Assembly (NCBI GenBank): GCA_017397565.1
Contig: JAFQIL010000029.1
Coordinates: 1-38,341 of the forward strand
DNA length: 38,341 bases
From: Oscillospiraceae bacterium
Lineage (GTDB): Bacteria; Bacillota; Clostridia; Oscillospirales; Oscillospiraceae
Reading direction: 5' to 3'
Position 1 is the first letter of the stretch; every line of letters starts with the position of its first letter. Shown piece after piece: positions 1 to 5,864 of the stretch. Both the position numbers and the translations under genes were made by a program. The notes beneath the pieces were generated by a model, which had not been told where the DNA came from, did not search any database, and saw only the letters and a program-made list of their open reading frames with translations.

Positions 1-166
1 ACGCCCCGGTGCTTTTGAGAAACAAAAGCACATCGCCGTAAGGTGATAATCGTTAATCTCCCTTTGAAAACCAAACAAAATGTGGGTAATTTGTTTGCGG
101 GGCGTCGTGGGCGCCGCCCCCTACAATCTCCCCGACAAACGGGAATTTGAATTACAGGAGGTAGTT
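1..166. other. Window edge and leader upstream of GNAT gene
   Basis: No gene is seen here. There is a stem-loop with 8-bp arms at 9-16 and 24-31 and a G+C-rich hairpin GGGGCG/CGCCCC at 99-104 and 115-120. A copy of the dispersed boundary motif lies at 131-150. The reading frame could extend up to base 80, but that stretch has no ribosome-binding site and is made of repeat sequence. Confidence 0.5.
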
Positions 167-661
167 ATGCTACAGATCGCAAAAAGTTTCAGGGAGCTGG
201 ACTTTGGAAAGCTCATGGCTGTATATGAAGAAGGCAACCGGGAAAATGGTTTGGAAAACTATCCTGATGAGCCGCAAGCACGGCAGATGTTTTTACAGGA
301 GGAAAATTTTTACCAGTATTTGCGGGAGGTGTTCTTTACAACACCCGGGGCGATTTATGCCCTGTGGGAATCCGATGGGCAGTATCAGGCGGCACTACGC
401 TTAGAGCCCTATAAAGACGGACTGCTTTTGGAAGCTTTGGAGACTGCTCCGGCTTACCGCAGGCAGGGCTATGGAAGACTACTGATTCAGGCGGTGCAGG
501 CACAATTTGCGGACAAACGGATCTATTCTCATGTCCACAAGAAAAATCTGCCTTCGCTGGCCATCCATGAAGCTTGCGGTTTTCAAAGGATCTCAGAGCA
601 AGCGACCTATATCGACGGCAGCGTGAACAGCAGATGCTGCACGCTGTGCTACGAAGCATAA
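167..661 (+). CDS. GNAT-family N-acetyltransferase
   Basis: A 164-residue protein of the GCN5-related acetyltransferase fold, which transfers acetyl from acetyl-CoA to an amine. The acetyl-CoA pyrophosphate-binding loop RRQGYG is at residues 98-103. The C-terminal half carries the usual N-x-x-S...E-x-x-GF pattern (about 127-140), typical of stand-alone acetyltransferases. The ATG at 167 was chosen because ACAGGAGG lies just upstream; the frame continues to base 80 only through repeat DNA. No signal peptide or membrane segment. It stands alone, with an imperfect GC hairpin after the stop and the aconitase X genes on the opposite strand beyond. The substrate cannot be told from sequence; small-molecule amines or protein N-termini are both possible. 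Family call is sure, role unknown. Confidence 0.85.
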   Translation: MLQIAKSFRELDFGKLMAVYEEGNRENGLENYPDEPQARQMFLQEENFYQYLREVFFTTPGAIYALWESDGQYQAALRLEPYKDGLLLEALETAPAYRRQGYGRLLIQAVQAQFADKRIYSHVHKKNLPSLAIHEACGFQRISEQATYIDGSVNSRCCTLCYEA

Positions 662-666
662 AGAAT

Positions 667-690
667 CCCCGACGGGAAAACCCGCCGGGG
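667..690 (+). terminator. GC hairpin after the GNAT gene
   Basis: An imperfect stem (CCCCGACGGG / CCCGCCGGGG, one mismatch, AAAA loop) six bases after the GNAT stop. The following TCAATTG is a poor U tract, so this is a weak or factor-assisted terminator at best. Confidence 0.4.
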
Positions 691-710
691 TCAATTGTTG
701 ATGCAGGCGA

Positions 711-845
711 CTGCCCAATTACCGGGCAGTCGCGATAGAACTACCGCCTACCAAAAACGCTGTCATTGCGAGTCCCTTCGGGGTCTCGCAATGACAGTTC
801 TTTCGATTTGTAACGGTATATCGATGCTGTAACTACCCGAAAAAA
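711..845. repeat. CATTGCGAG palindromic repeat, copy 1 (MITE-like)
   Basis: The core hairpin has 13-bp arms CTGTCATTGCGAG (760-772) and CTCGCAATGACAG (785-797). Conserved flanks read like 'gcgatagaactaccgcctaccaaaaacg' on the left (written here in summary, 732-759) and 'tttcgatttgtaacggtata' on the right. The same core and flanks recur near 26.2-26.5 kb, and in inverted orientation near 32.2-32.3 kb. No protein is encoded, so this is a small non-autonomous element. Confidence 0.8.
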
Positions 846-870
846 TGACAATATGTTGGTTTTGATACAA

Positions 871-900
871 AAATACCCATCGGAAGTCCGATGGGTATTT
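871..900 (-). terminator. Terminator of the aconitase X operon
   Basis: A perfect 13-bp stem (871-883 with 888-900, loop AAGT) lies ten bases beyond the stop of the small aconitase X subunit. On the minus strand the stem runs into TTTTTG, a typical intrinsic terminator. A-rich and T-rich ends on both sides suggest it may work in both directions. Confidence 0.8.
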
Positions 901-909
901 TGTGTTCGT

Positions 910-1356
910 TTAGCCTTCTACCACGACGGTGCCGTCTTCCTTAACGGTGACGGACATACCGTCCTTGACGTAGCTTAAGAAGTCTTCGCCCAGAGAGTCG
1001 ATAACCGGCATCTGTACGCCCTCCAGCCAGACGGATGCCAGAATGGAACCGGCTGCTGCCAGAGAGTCAATGGGGTTGCTAAACAGCATACATCCAGGCT
1101 GGCGACCCATGGCACAGGCGCAGTACAGCACCAGTCCACCGGTGGTGGAGCCAATGGTCATGGGCAGGCACAGAGCTTTGCCTGCCAGCTCCTTACCGTG
1201 AAGGTCCGGGTTGTTCTGATCGCCGCAGGTGGCCTTCTTGTCGCCAAACTGCAAAGCACCCTGCAAAGAAGCCAGAGTGTTAAAGCCGCCATGGGAAACC
1301 ACAGCTTCGGCAGTGATCGTGCCGGGGGCAACGATGCGTCCTTTAAATTCCATCAT
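910..1356 (-). CDS. Aconitase X, small (swivel) subunit
   Basis: A 148-residue protein matching the swivelling domain of aconitase X (DUF126 family). This domain forms the active site together with the large subunit. The conserved glycine/serine loop GSTTG is at residues 69-73; in the family this loop supplies an active-site serine. The gene overlaps the 3' end of the large-subunit gene at the sequence ATGATG (TGA of one inside the ATG of the other), preceded by AAAGGAGG. This implies coupled translation and an equimolar complex. The second ATG, one codon later, is an equally possible start. In archaea and some bacteria the domains are separate genes, as here; in other bacteria they are fused. 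Known activities are cis-3-hydroxyproline dehydratase in bacteria and phosphomevalonate dehydratase in archaea. Which applies here cannot be told. Confidence 0.88.
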   Translation of the reverse strand: MMEFKGRIVAPGTITAEAVVSHGGFNTLASLQGALQFGDKKATCGDQNNPDLHGKELAGKALCLPMTIGSTTGGLVLYCACAMGRQPGCMLFSNPIDSLAAAGSILASVWLEGVQMPVIDSLGEDFLSYVKDGMSVTVKEDGTVVVEG

Positions 1357-2633
1357 TTCTGCTGACCTCCTTTGGTGATGATCTCCAAAATTTGGGCTTC
1401 GGTGTAGTACCGGGACGTGGTGTAGGTCCGCAGCTTGTTGGAAGAGGTGATGACATTCATGCTCTTGCACAAAGGATTATTCATGTACATCAGGGGGCAG
1501 ATATAGGACAGGATGACACCGGTATCCTTCAGCCGTTGGGCAAACTCAGTCTTTTCAAATTCCTTTTTCACAGCCGGGGCGGTGGTGAACACGGTGGGAA
1601 CCAAAACCTTCTTGTTGCCGGCGGCCTTCAGACCTTCTTCCACACGGACAGTCCAATCTTTCAGCTGCTGCATGGACATATGGGGGCAGCCGATGAAGCA
1701 AAGCTTGGGTGCGCCATCAGGCTTTTTCCACATAACAGGATATTCCCGCTGGACCCGGGCCAGCTCTTCATCGTCGATAACATAGACCTTGGCATCGGGG
1801 GCAATCAGTCCGGTGCCCAGCTCCTTGGCTTCGGGGGTCAGGTTCTCAATGTGGTAAAGGCCTACTGCACCGTTACTGGCGGTGGCTGCGCCGAAGTCTT
1901 TCAGGTAGGCGCAGGTTTCGTCACTGAGCTCTGTGCCAAGCCACTTTTCTATGCCGGTGATGTAAGGAACATCCTCCATAACCTTCATGCCGATGGCAGA
2001 GCCGAGAAGCTGAGCCTCCGGCTTCTTGGCGCATTCCACCTTGACGATCCAGGTGGCTTTCCGTCCCTCGTCGGTCAGCAGACCGAAGTGGGGGACACAG
2101 CCGGCGATGGAGCCCATGATGTCCATGATACCGGAGTTGCGGTTGCAGCGGGCACCCAAAACAGAGTTGGCATAGACCACGGCGGAGGATTCTGCCCAGC
2201 TGAGAATATCGCCCTTTTTGGGCTTATTGCCTACCTGATCTAAGTAGCAGGCGCAGGTAAAGGCATCCTCGTTCATCAGACCAAGCTCTTTCAGCTGCTG
2301 TTCGTAGCTTTCCTGGGTGGAATACATGAACTTGTTGAAGATCAGCTTCTGCAGGAAGTTGGCGGGAACATTTTTGTCCAAAGGACGGGGGTCAACAGAG
2401 AATTTCTGGGAAGAGATGGCACCGGCATCGATGAGCTGCTGCATCAGATCAAAGACCGGTTTCATCATCTTAAGGCCAAAGGATGTGACCAGATGGTTAT
2501 AGTCGGATGTGACGGGAACCAGCTTGTCAGCGCCAAAGGTCTCACCGTACATCACCAAAGTCTTCATGACTTTGGCCATGGTCTCACCCTTGGAGCCGTT
2601 TAGTACCGCTTGTTGTTCGTCGGTTAAGTACAT
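1353..2633 (-). CDS. Aconitase X, large catalytic subunit
   Basis: A 426-residue protein of the aconitase X catalytic family (DUF521), an Fe-S dehydratase. Recognisable family blocks are SWAESSAV (about 145-152), GARCNR (160-165, with a cysteine likely to bind the cluster) and IGCPHMS (314-320). The ATG at 2633 is preceded by AAAGGAG at good spacing; an upstream start at 2657 lacks a site. The length is normal for a separate large subunit. It overlaps the small subunit by four bases or fewer. Upstream on the same strand lie a palindrome array, the four-helix-bundle gene and the FadH-like flavoenzyme. No separate promoter is evident, so it is probably read from the promoter near 5504-5532. The likely reaction is dehydration of a hydroxy acid, possibly cis-3-hydroxyproline. 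Confidence 0.88.
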   Translation of the reverse strand: MYLTDEQQAVLNGSKGETMAKVMKTLVMYGETFGADKLVPVTSDYNHLVTSFGLKMMKPVFDLMQQLIDAGAISSQKFSVDPRPLDKNVPANFLQKLIFNKFMYSTQESYEQQLKELGLMNEDAFTCACYLDQVGNKPKKGDILSWAESSAVVYANSVLGARCNRNSGIMDIMGSIAGCVPHFGLLTDEGRKATWIVKVECAKKPEAQLLGSAIGMKVMEDVPYITGIEKWLGTELSDETCAYLKDFGAATASNGAVGLYHIENLTPEAKELGTGLIAPDAKVYVIDDEELARVQREYPVMWKKPDGAPKLCFIGCPHMSMQQLKDWTVRVEEGLKAAGNKKVLVPTVFTTAPAVKKEFEKTEFAQRLKDTGVILSYICPLMYMNNPLCKSMNVITSSNKLRTYTTSRYYTEAQILEIITKGGQQK

Positions 2634-2663
2634 TGTATCCACTCCTTTATTAATCATTTTTAA

Positions 2664-2811
2664 GTCGATATATCGCTTTGCGATTCAACATGTCGCCGTT
2701 GGCGACAAGTGCGATATAAATCCCTCTCGCCCCGCAGGGCATATCGATCCGCGAAGCGGAATATCGAGCGCGTCAGCGCATATCGAAAATCCCGTCAGGG
2801 ATTTATATCGA
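2664..2811. repeat. Palindrome array A with TCGATAT linkers
   Basis: A run of short perfect or near-perfect palindromes joined by the linker ATATCGA. In order these are ATCGC-TTT-GCGAT (2672-2684), TGTCGCC-GTT-GGCGACA (2691-2707), a GCCC/GGGC stem (2729-2740), TCCGC-GAA-GCGGA (2748-2760), GCGC-GTCA-GCGC (2768-2779) and AAATCCC-GTCA-GGGATTT (2787-2804). It lies between the four-helix-bundle gene and the ribosome-binding site of the aconitase X large subunit. It is homologous to array B upstream of the four-helix-bundle gene. There are no variable spacers, so it is not a CRISPR array. Confidence 0.9.
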
Positions 2812-2846
2812 TGAATCAATCATGTGCAAGGCACACGATTGATTCA
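2812..2846 (-). terminator. Long hairpin at the end of the four-helix-bundle gene
   Basis: A 16-bp stem with one A-C mismatch (2812-2827 with 2831-2846, loop AAG). The TGA stop codon forms the first three bases of the stem on the minus strand. It has no U tract and leads straight into array A, so it may be a structural boundary rather than a terminator. Confidence 0.6.
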
Positions 2847-3191
2847 CGCTTTGTTGTTTTTCGCCGTGGTGATGGAAGCGATCAATCTGCGACGGATAGA
2901 ACCGCAATCATTTCGTAATGTTTTGTAGTTGTCCTCCGTTATCTTTCCTTTGCGGTATAACAACTCCAGCCAATAATCCGTTTCGGAGCTTTCTTTCAAA
3001 GCGATTTCCAATTTGCTGATAAAGTCTGCCCGACTTTGGGCATATTTGGCTTCGTGGATATTGGCACCAATGGAGGAAGATGCACGAAGAAGCTGATTTA
3101 CGAAGACAGAACAACCTTTAATATTATCGCAAACATCTGAAATCTCGATTGCAAAAACGATACTGTCTTCTCTTAATTGATTCTTTTCCAT
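2844..3191 (-). CDS. Four-helix-bundle protein (S23/Avd-like, TIGR02436 family)
   Basis: A 115-residue protein with the hallmark of the 23S rRNA intervening-sequence protein family: QLLRASSSIGANIHEA (about 33-48), then DFISKL and a KESSETDYWL segment. Family members include S23-type proteins encoded inside rRNA intervening sequences and the accessory variability determinant (Avd) of diversity-generating retroelements. They form small helical-bundle oligomers with basic surfaces that bind nucleic acid. The C-terminal tail here is basic (RRRL, KNNK). The ATG at 3191 follows AGAGGTGTGAAGC. The gene is bracketed by two homologous palindrome arrays and sits in the middle of a metabolic operon, with no reverse transcriptase or rRNA gene in the window. 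Its function here is unknown; a structural role on the RNA or DNA of the arrays is inferred. Confidence 0.9.
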   Translation of the reverse strand: MEKNQLREDSIVFAIEISDVCDNIKGCSVFVNQLLRASSSIGANIHEAKYAQSRADFISKLEIALKESSETDYWLELLYRKGKITEDNYKTLRNDCGSIRRRLIASITTAKNNKA

Positions 3192-3209
3192 GCTTCACAC
3201 CTCTTGCTG

Positions 3210-3377
3210 TCGATATGTTGCTTCGCAACTCGATATTTTTGCTTCGCAAAATCGATATATGCCTTCGGCATTCGATATGATATAAATCCTATCTCGCGCC
3301 GCAGCGCATATCGAGTGCGGCAGCACATATCGAGCGCGTCAGCGTATATCGAAAATCCCGTTAGGGATTTATATCGA
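3210..3377. repeat. Palindrome array B with TCGATAT linkers
   Basis: Seven or more palindromes joined by ATATCGA linkers: GTTGC-TTC-GCAAC (3217-3229), TTTTGC-TTC-GCAAAA (about 3237-3251), ATGCC-TTC-GGCAT (about 3259-3271), GCGC-CGCA-GCGC (3296-3307), GTGC-GGCA-GCAC (3315-3326), GCGC-GTCA-GCGT (3334-3345) and AAATCCC-GTTA-GGGATTT (3353-3370). The last two match the same end of array A almost base for base. Both arrays also share a GATATAAATCC segment. Stems differ between arrays while pairing is kept, which points to selection on the folded form. Confidence 0.9.
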
Positions 3378-3378
3378 C

Positions 3379-3407
3379 TGCATGAAACTGTGTTACAGTT
3401 TCATGCA
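3379..3407 (-). terminator. Hairpin containing the end of the flavoenzyme gene
   Basis: A perfect 12-bp inverted repeat TGCATGAAACTG / CAGTTTCATGCA with loop TGTTA. On the minus strand one arm is the last four codons of the flavoenzyme and the loop contains its TAA stop. There is no U tract. It abuts array B in the same way the 2812-2846 hairpin abuts array A. Confidence 0.6.
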
Positions 3408-5453
3408 AACATCCCACGCGCCCCAAATGACGCTGCGCAGGTTGCCAACCTTTTGGGCATCGCCGATGACATGGATGTGTCTTCCCTTGGCTGCCAGGGG
3501 AGCGGGTTTATATCCGACAGACAGGATCACATTGTCGGCAGCGATCTTAAAGGTCTTGCCCTCTTTGTCAGTAACGGTAACGCACTCGTCGGTGATCTCG
3601 TTCAGCCGGGTCTCCAGATGGACGGGAACCTTGTTGGCCTCGAAGAAGTCACGCAGATAGCTGGTGTTGGCAAGGCACACACCGGGAGTGGTGATCAGGT
3701 CGTCCTGCATTTCTACGATGGTGGGGTGCTTACCCTGGAGGTACAGCTCGTAGGCGATTTCACAGCCGGTCAAACCGCCGCCGATGATGGTGACGTTTTC
3801 GCCCACTTCGGCTTTGCCCAGCAGGAAGTCCACCGCCTGAATGCCCTTTTCAAAGCCGGGGATGGGGATGCGGTTGGGGGTAGCGCCGGTGGCAACGATC
3901 ACTTCGTCAGCGCCCAGTGCGGCAATGTCGGTGATCTCGGCGTTCAGATTAATGTCGATGGGGTACTTACGGAGCTCCCGCTTGTACCAAGCGATGAGGG
4001 CCTTATCCTTTTCCTTGAAGGAGGGGGCAGCGGCGGCGATGAACACACCGCCCAGCTCACCGGTTTTTTCATAGAGGCTGACGGTGTGACCGCGCTTGGC
4101 GCAGACCAGGGCAGCCTCCATACCGCCGATACCGCCGCCGATAACGGCGATCTTCTTCTGCTTTTTGGCGGGTTTGATGTAATGCTTCCTGGATTGCATG
4201 GTCTCGGCATTCAGGGCGCACCGGGCAAGCCCCATGGTGTCCTTCAGATCCTGGGTGTTATAGTGACCCTTGGAGGAGGAGAAGTTGAAGCAGCCGGCAT
4301 GGCAGCAGATGCAGGGGCGGATATCCTCCAGCCGGTCCTCGATCAGCTTGGTGATCCACTCGGGGTCAGCCAGGAACTGCCGGGCAACGCCCATGCCGTC
4401 AATGCGGCCCTCGGCAATGGCCTGAGCGGCATCCTCCGGCTCCATACGGCCGGCGCAGACTACGGGAATGTCCACAAACTTCTTAATGTGTGCCACATCC
4501 TCCAAGTTGCAGTTTTGGGGCATATACATAGGCGGATGGGCCCAGTACCAGCTGTCGTAAGTACCGTTGTCGGCGTTGAGCATATCGTAGCCGGCATCCT
4601 GCAGGTATTTGGCGGCACGCTCGGACTCTTCCATGTTCCGGCCCTTTTCTTCGGCGGTGTCACCGGGAACAATGCCCTTCTGGAAGCCCTTCAGCTTGGA
4701 CTCGACAGAGTATCGCAGGGAGACAGGGAAATCGTCACCGCAGCTTTCCTTGATGGCCTTGACCACCTCGGCAGCGAAACGGTAGCGGTTTTCAAAGCTG
4801 CCGCCGTATTCATCGGTGCGCTTGTTGAAAAATTCAATGGCGAACTGATCCAGCAGGTAGCCTTCGTGAACTGCGTGGACCTCCACACCGTCAACACCGG
4901 CATCCTTACACAGTTTGGCTGTTTTGGCAAAGGCCTCGATGATCTCGTGGATCTGCTCCTTGGTCATCTCAGGGCAGATAATGTCCGGTGCCCAGCGGGC
5001 AGGTTGAGCGGAGGGGGAGGCTAGCTCATGACTGGTGTCCAGAACGGGCTTGATCAGAGCCCGGGTAAACTTTTTCTTGTGCAGAGGTCCAACCAGCTCG
5101 GTAATGGCCCAGCTGCGACCCATGCCGGCGGTGAGCTGAATGAAAAGCTTTGCGCCGGTTTTATGGATCTGTACCATAAATTCCTTCAGCTCATCGAACA
5201 TTTTGGGATTTTGCCACAGCCATCTGCCCCAGAAGGTGTTCCGCAGGGGCGCGATACCGGGGATGATCAGGCCGACATTATTTTGGGCGCGCTCCAAAAA
5301 CAGCTTGGCAGCTTCCTTGTCGAAGCCACTGCCTGTCAGCTCAAACCAGCCGAACAGGGAGGTGCCGCCCATGGGACACATGACGATGCGGTTTTTGATC
5401 TCTACGTTGCCGATCTTCCAGGGGGTAAACAGGGCATCATATTTTTTATCCAT
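3393..5453 (-). CDS. FadH/BaiCD-type NADH:flavin oxidoreductase (Fe-S, FMN, FAD)
   Basis: A 686-residue enzyme with the full architecture of 2,4-dienoyl-CoA reductase and related enoate reductases. An Old Yellow Enzyme TIM barrel (about 5-370) carries the family signature HEGYLLDQF...DEYGGSFENR (196-223). A 4Fe-4S cysteine cluster follows at C381, C384, C388 and probably C412. An FAD-binding GGGIGG loop is at 439-444 and an NAD(P)H-binding GGGLTG loop at 558-563. Such enzymes pass electrons from NAD(P)H through FAD and the cluster to FMN and reduce an activated C=C bond. The gene heads a minus-strand operon with its own consensus promoter and dyad. It is followed by array B, the four-helix-bundle gene and aconitase X. 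Pairing with a dehydratase suggests reduction of a dehydrated acid; the substrate is unknown. Confidence 0.9.
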   Translation of the reverse strand: MDKKYDALFTPWKIGNVEIKNRIVMCPMGGTSLFGWFELTGSGFDKEAAKLFLERAQNNVGLIIPGIAPLRNTFWGRWLWQNPKMFDELKEFMVQIHKTGAKLFIQLTAGMGRSWAITELVGPLHKKKFTRALIKPVLDTSHELASPSAQPARWAPDIICPEMTKEQIHEIIEAFAKTAKLCKDAGVDGVEVHAVHEGYLLDQFAIEFFNKRTDEYGGSFENRYRFAAEVVKAIKESCGDDFPVSLRYSVESKLKGFQKGIVPGDTAEEKGRNMEESERAAKYLQDAGYDMLNADNGTYDSWYWAHPPMYMPQNCNLEDVAHIKKFVDIPVVCAGRMEPEDAAQAIAEGRIDGMGVARQFLADPEWITKLIEDRLEDIRPCICCHAGCFNFSSSKGHYNTQDLKDTMGLARCALNAETMQSRKHYIKPAKKQKKIAVIGGGIGGMEAALVCAKRGHTVSLYEKTGELGGVFIAAAAPSFKEKDKALIAWYKRELRKYPIDINLNAEITDIAALGADEVIVATGATPNRIPIPGFEKGIQAVDFLLGKAEVGENVTIIGGGLTGCEIAYELYLQGKHPTIVEMQDDLITTPGVCLANTSYLRDFFEANKVPVHLETRLNEITDECVTVTDKEGKTFKIAADNVILSVGYKPAPLAAKGRHIHVIGDAQKVGNLRSVIWGAWDVCMKL

Positions 5454-5503
5454 TCTCTGTTACACATCCTTAAATCGATGATTTTGTATCGAAATACAGA
5501 CTT

Positions 5504-5557
5504 ATTATAAAAGAAAACCCCTTTACTGTCAAGATTTGCCGTAAAGACAGTAAGGGG
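5504..5557 (-). promoter_or_regulatory. Consensus promoter and dyad upstream of the flavoenzyme gene
   Basis: On the minus strand a perfect -35 TTGACA (5527-5532) and -10 TATAAT (5504-5509) are separated by 17 bases, about 50 bases from the start codon. An inverted repeat, CCCCTTTACTGTC (5518-5530) with GACAGTAAGGGG (5546-5557, one bulged base), overlaps the -35 box. It is placed like an operator. The regulator is not identified. Confidence 0.85.
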
Positions 5558-5572
5558 GATTACGGAGAATGT

Positions 5573-5813
5573 CAATTCCCGTTTGTCGGGCTGTAGGGGA
5601 CGGGTTTCCCGTCCCGCAAACCTTCCCCCTCGGGGGAAGGTGGCTTCAAAAAATGTCCAAAAGTGGACATTTTTTGAAGACGGATGAGGGGGAAATGAAG
5701 AAAAACGTCCCCTCATCAGTCAAAAATCAAAGATTTTTGACAGCTTCCCCTTGGGGGGAAGCTCAGCGGCTGCGCCGCTGGTTCTAGTGTACTGCCCGAT
5801 AAATGGCAATTTG
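5573..5813. repeat. Composite repeat region between the flavoenzyme and metY
   Basis: This non-coding stretch starts with a minus-strand copy of the boundary motif (5573-5591) and a GGGACGGG/CCCGTCCC hairpin (about 5597-5614). It then holds a ~145-bp element (5619-5763) with related palindromic ends, ACCTTCCCCCTCGGGGGAAGG and AGCTTCCCCTTGGGGGGAAGCT. Inside are two perfect hairpins, AAAAAATGTCC/GGACATTTTTT (about 5649-5675) and GTCAAAAATC/GATTTTTGAC (about 5718-5740). A plus-strand boundary-motif variant closes it (5794-5812). Related elements occur near 10.04, 12.60 and 38.21 kb. No protein is encoded. Confidence 0.8.
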
Positions 5814-5820
5814 TCTGTTC

Positions 5821-5858
5821 TAAAAATAAAGAAAATCCCGGGTCGGTGAGGACCCGGG
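5821..5858 (-). terminator. metY terminator
   Basis: A stem CCCGGGTC (5837-5844) with GACCCGGG (5851-5858) follows the metY stop by a few bases. On the minus strand it runs into ATTTTCTTTATTTTTA, a good intrinsic terminator. Confidence 0.9.
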
Positions 5859-5864
5859 AAGGAA

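Noticed and set aside
80-166. Longer start for the GNAT acetyltransferase
   Set aside because: The extension is encoded by repeat DNA, lacks a ribosome-binding site and has no match to the fold; the ATG at 167 has ACAGGAGG in front.
2844-3191. Diversity-generating retroelement or rRNA intervening sequence around the four-helix-bundle gene
   Set aside because: No reverse transcriptase, template/variable repeat pair or 23S rRNA sequence is present in the window.
2664-3377. CRISPR array
   Set aside because: The repeated unit is only the 7-base linker and the intervening pieces are palindromes, not unique spacers; no cas genes are present.
3177-5024. 615-codon open frame on the plus strand opposite the flavoenzyme
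   Set aside because: It runs antisense to a clear enzyme gene, is hydrophobic/glycine-rich nonsense with no domain, and starts in array DNA. It is a shadow of biased codon use.
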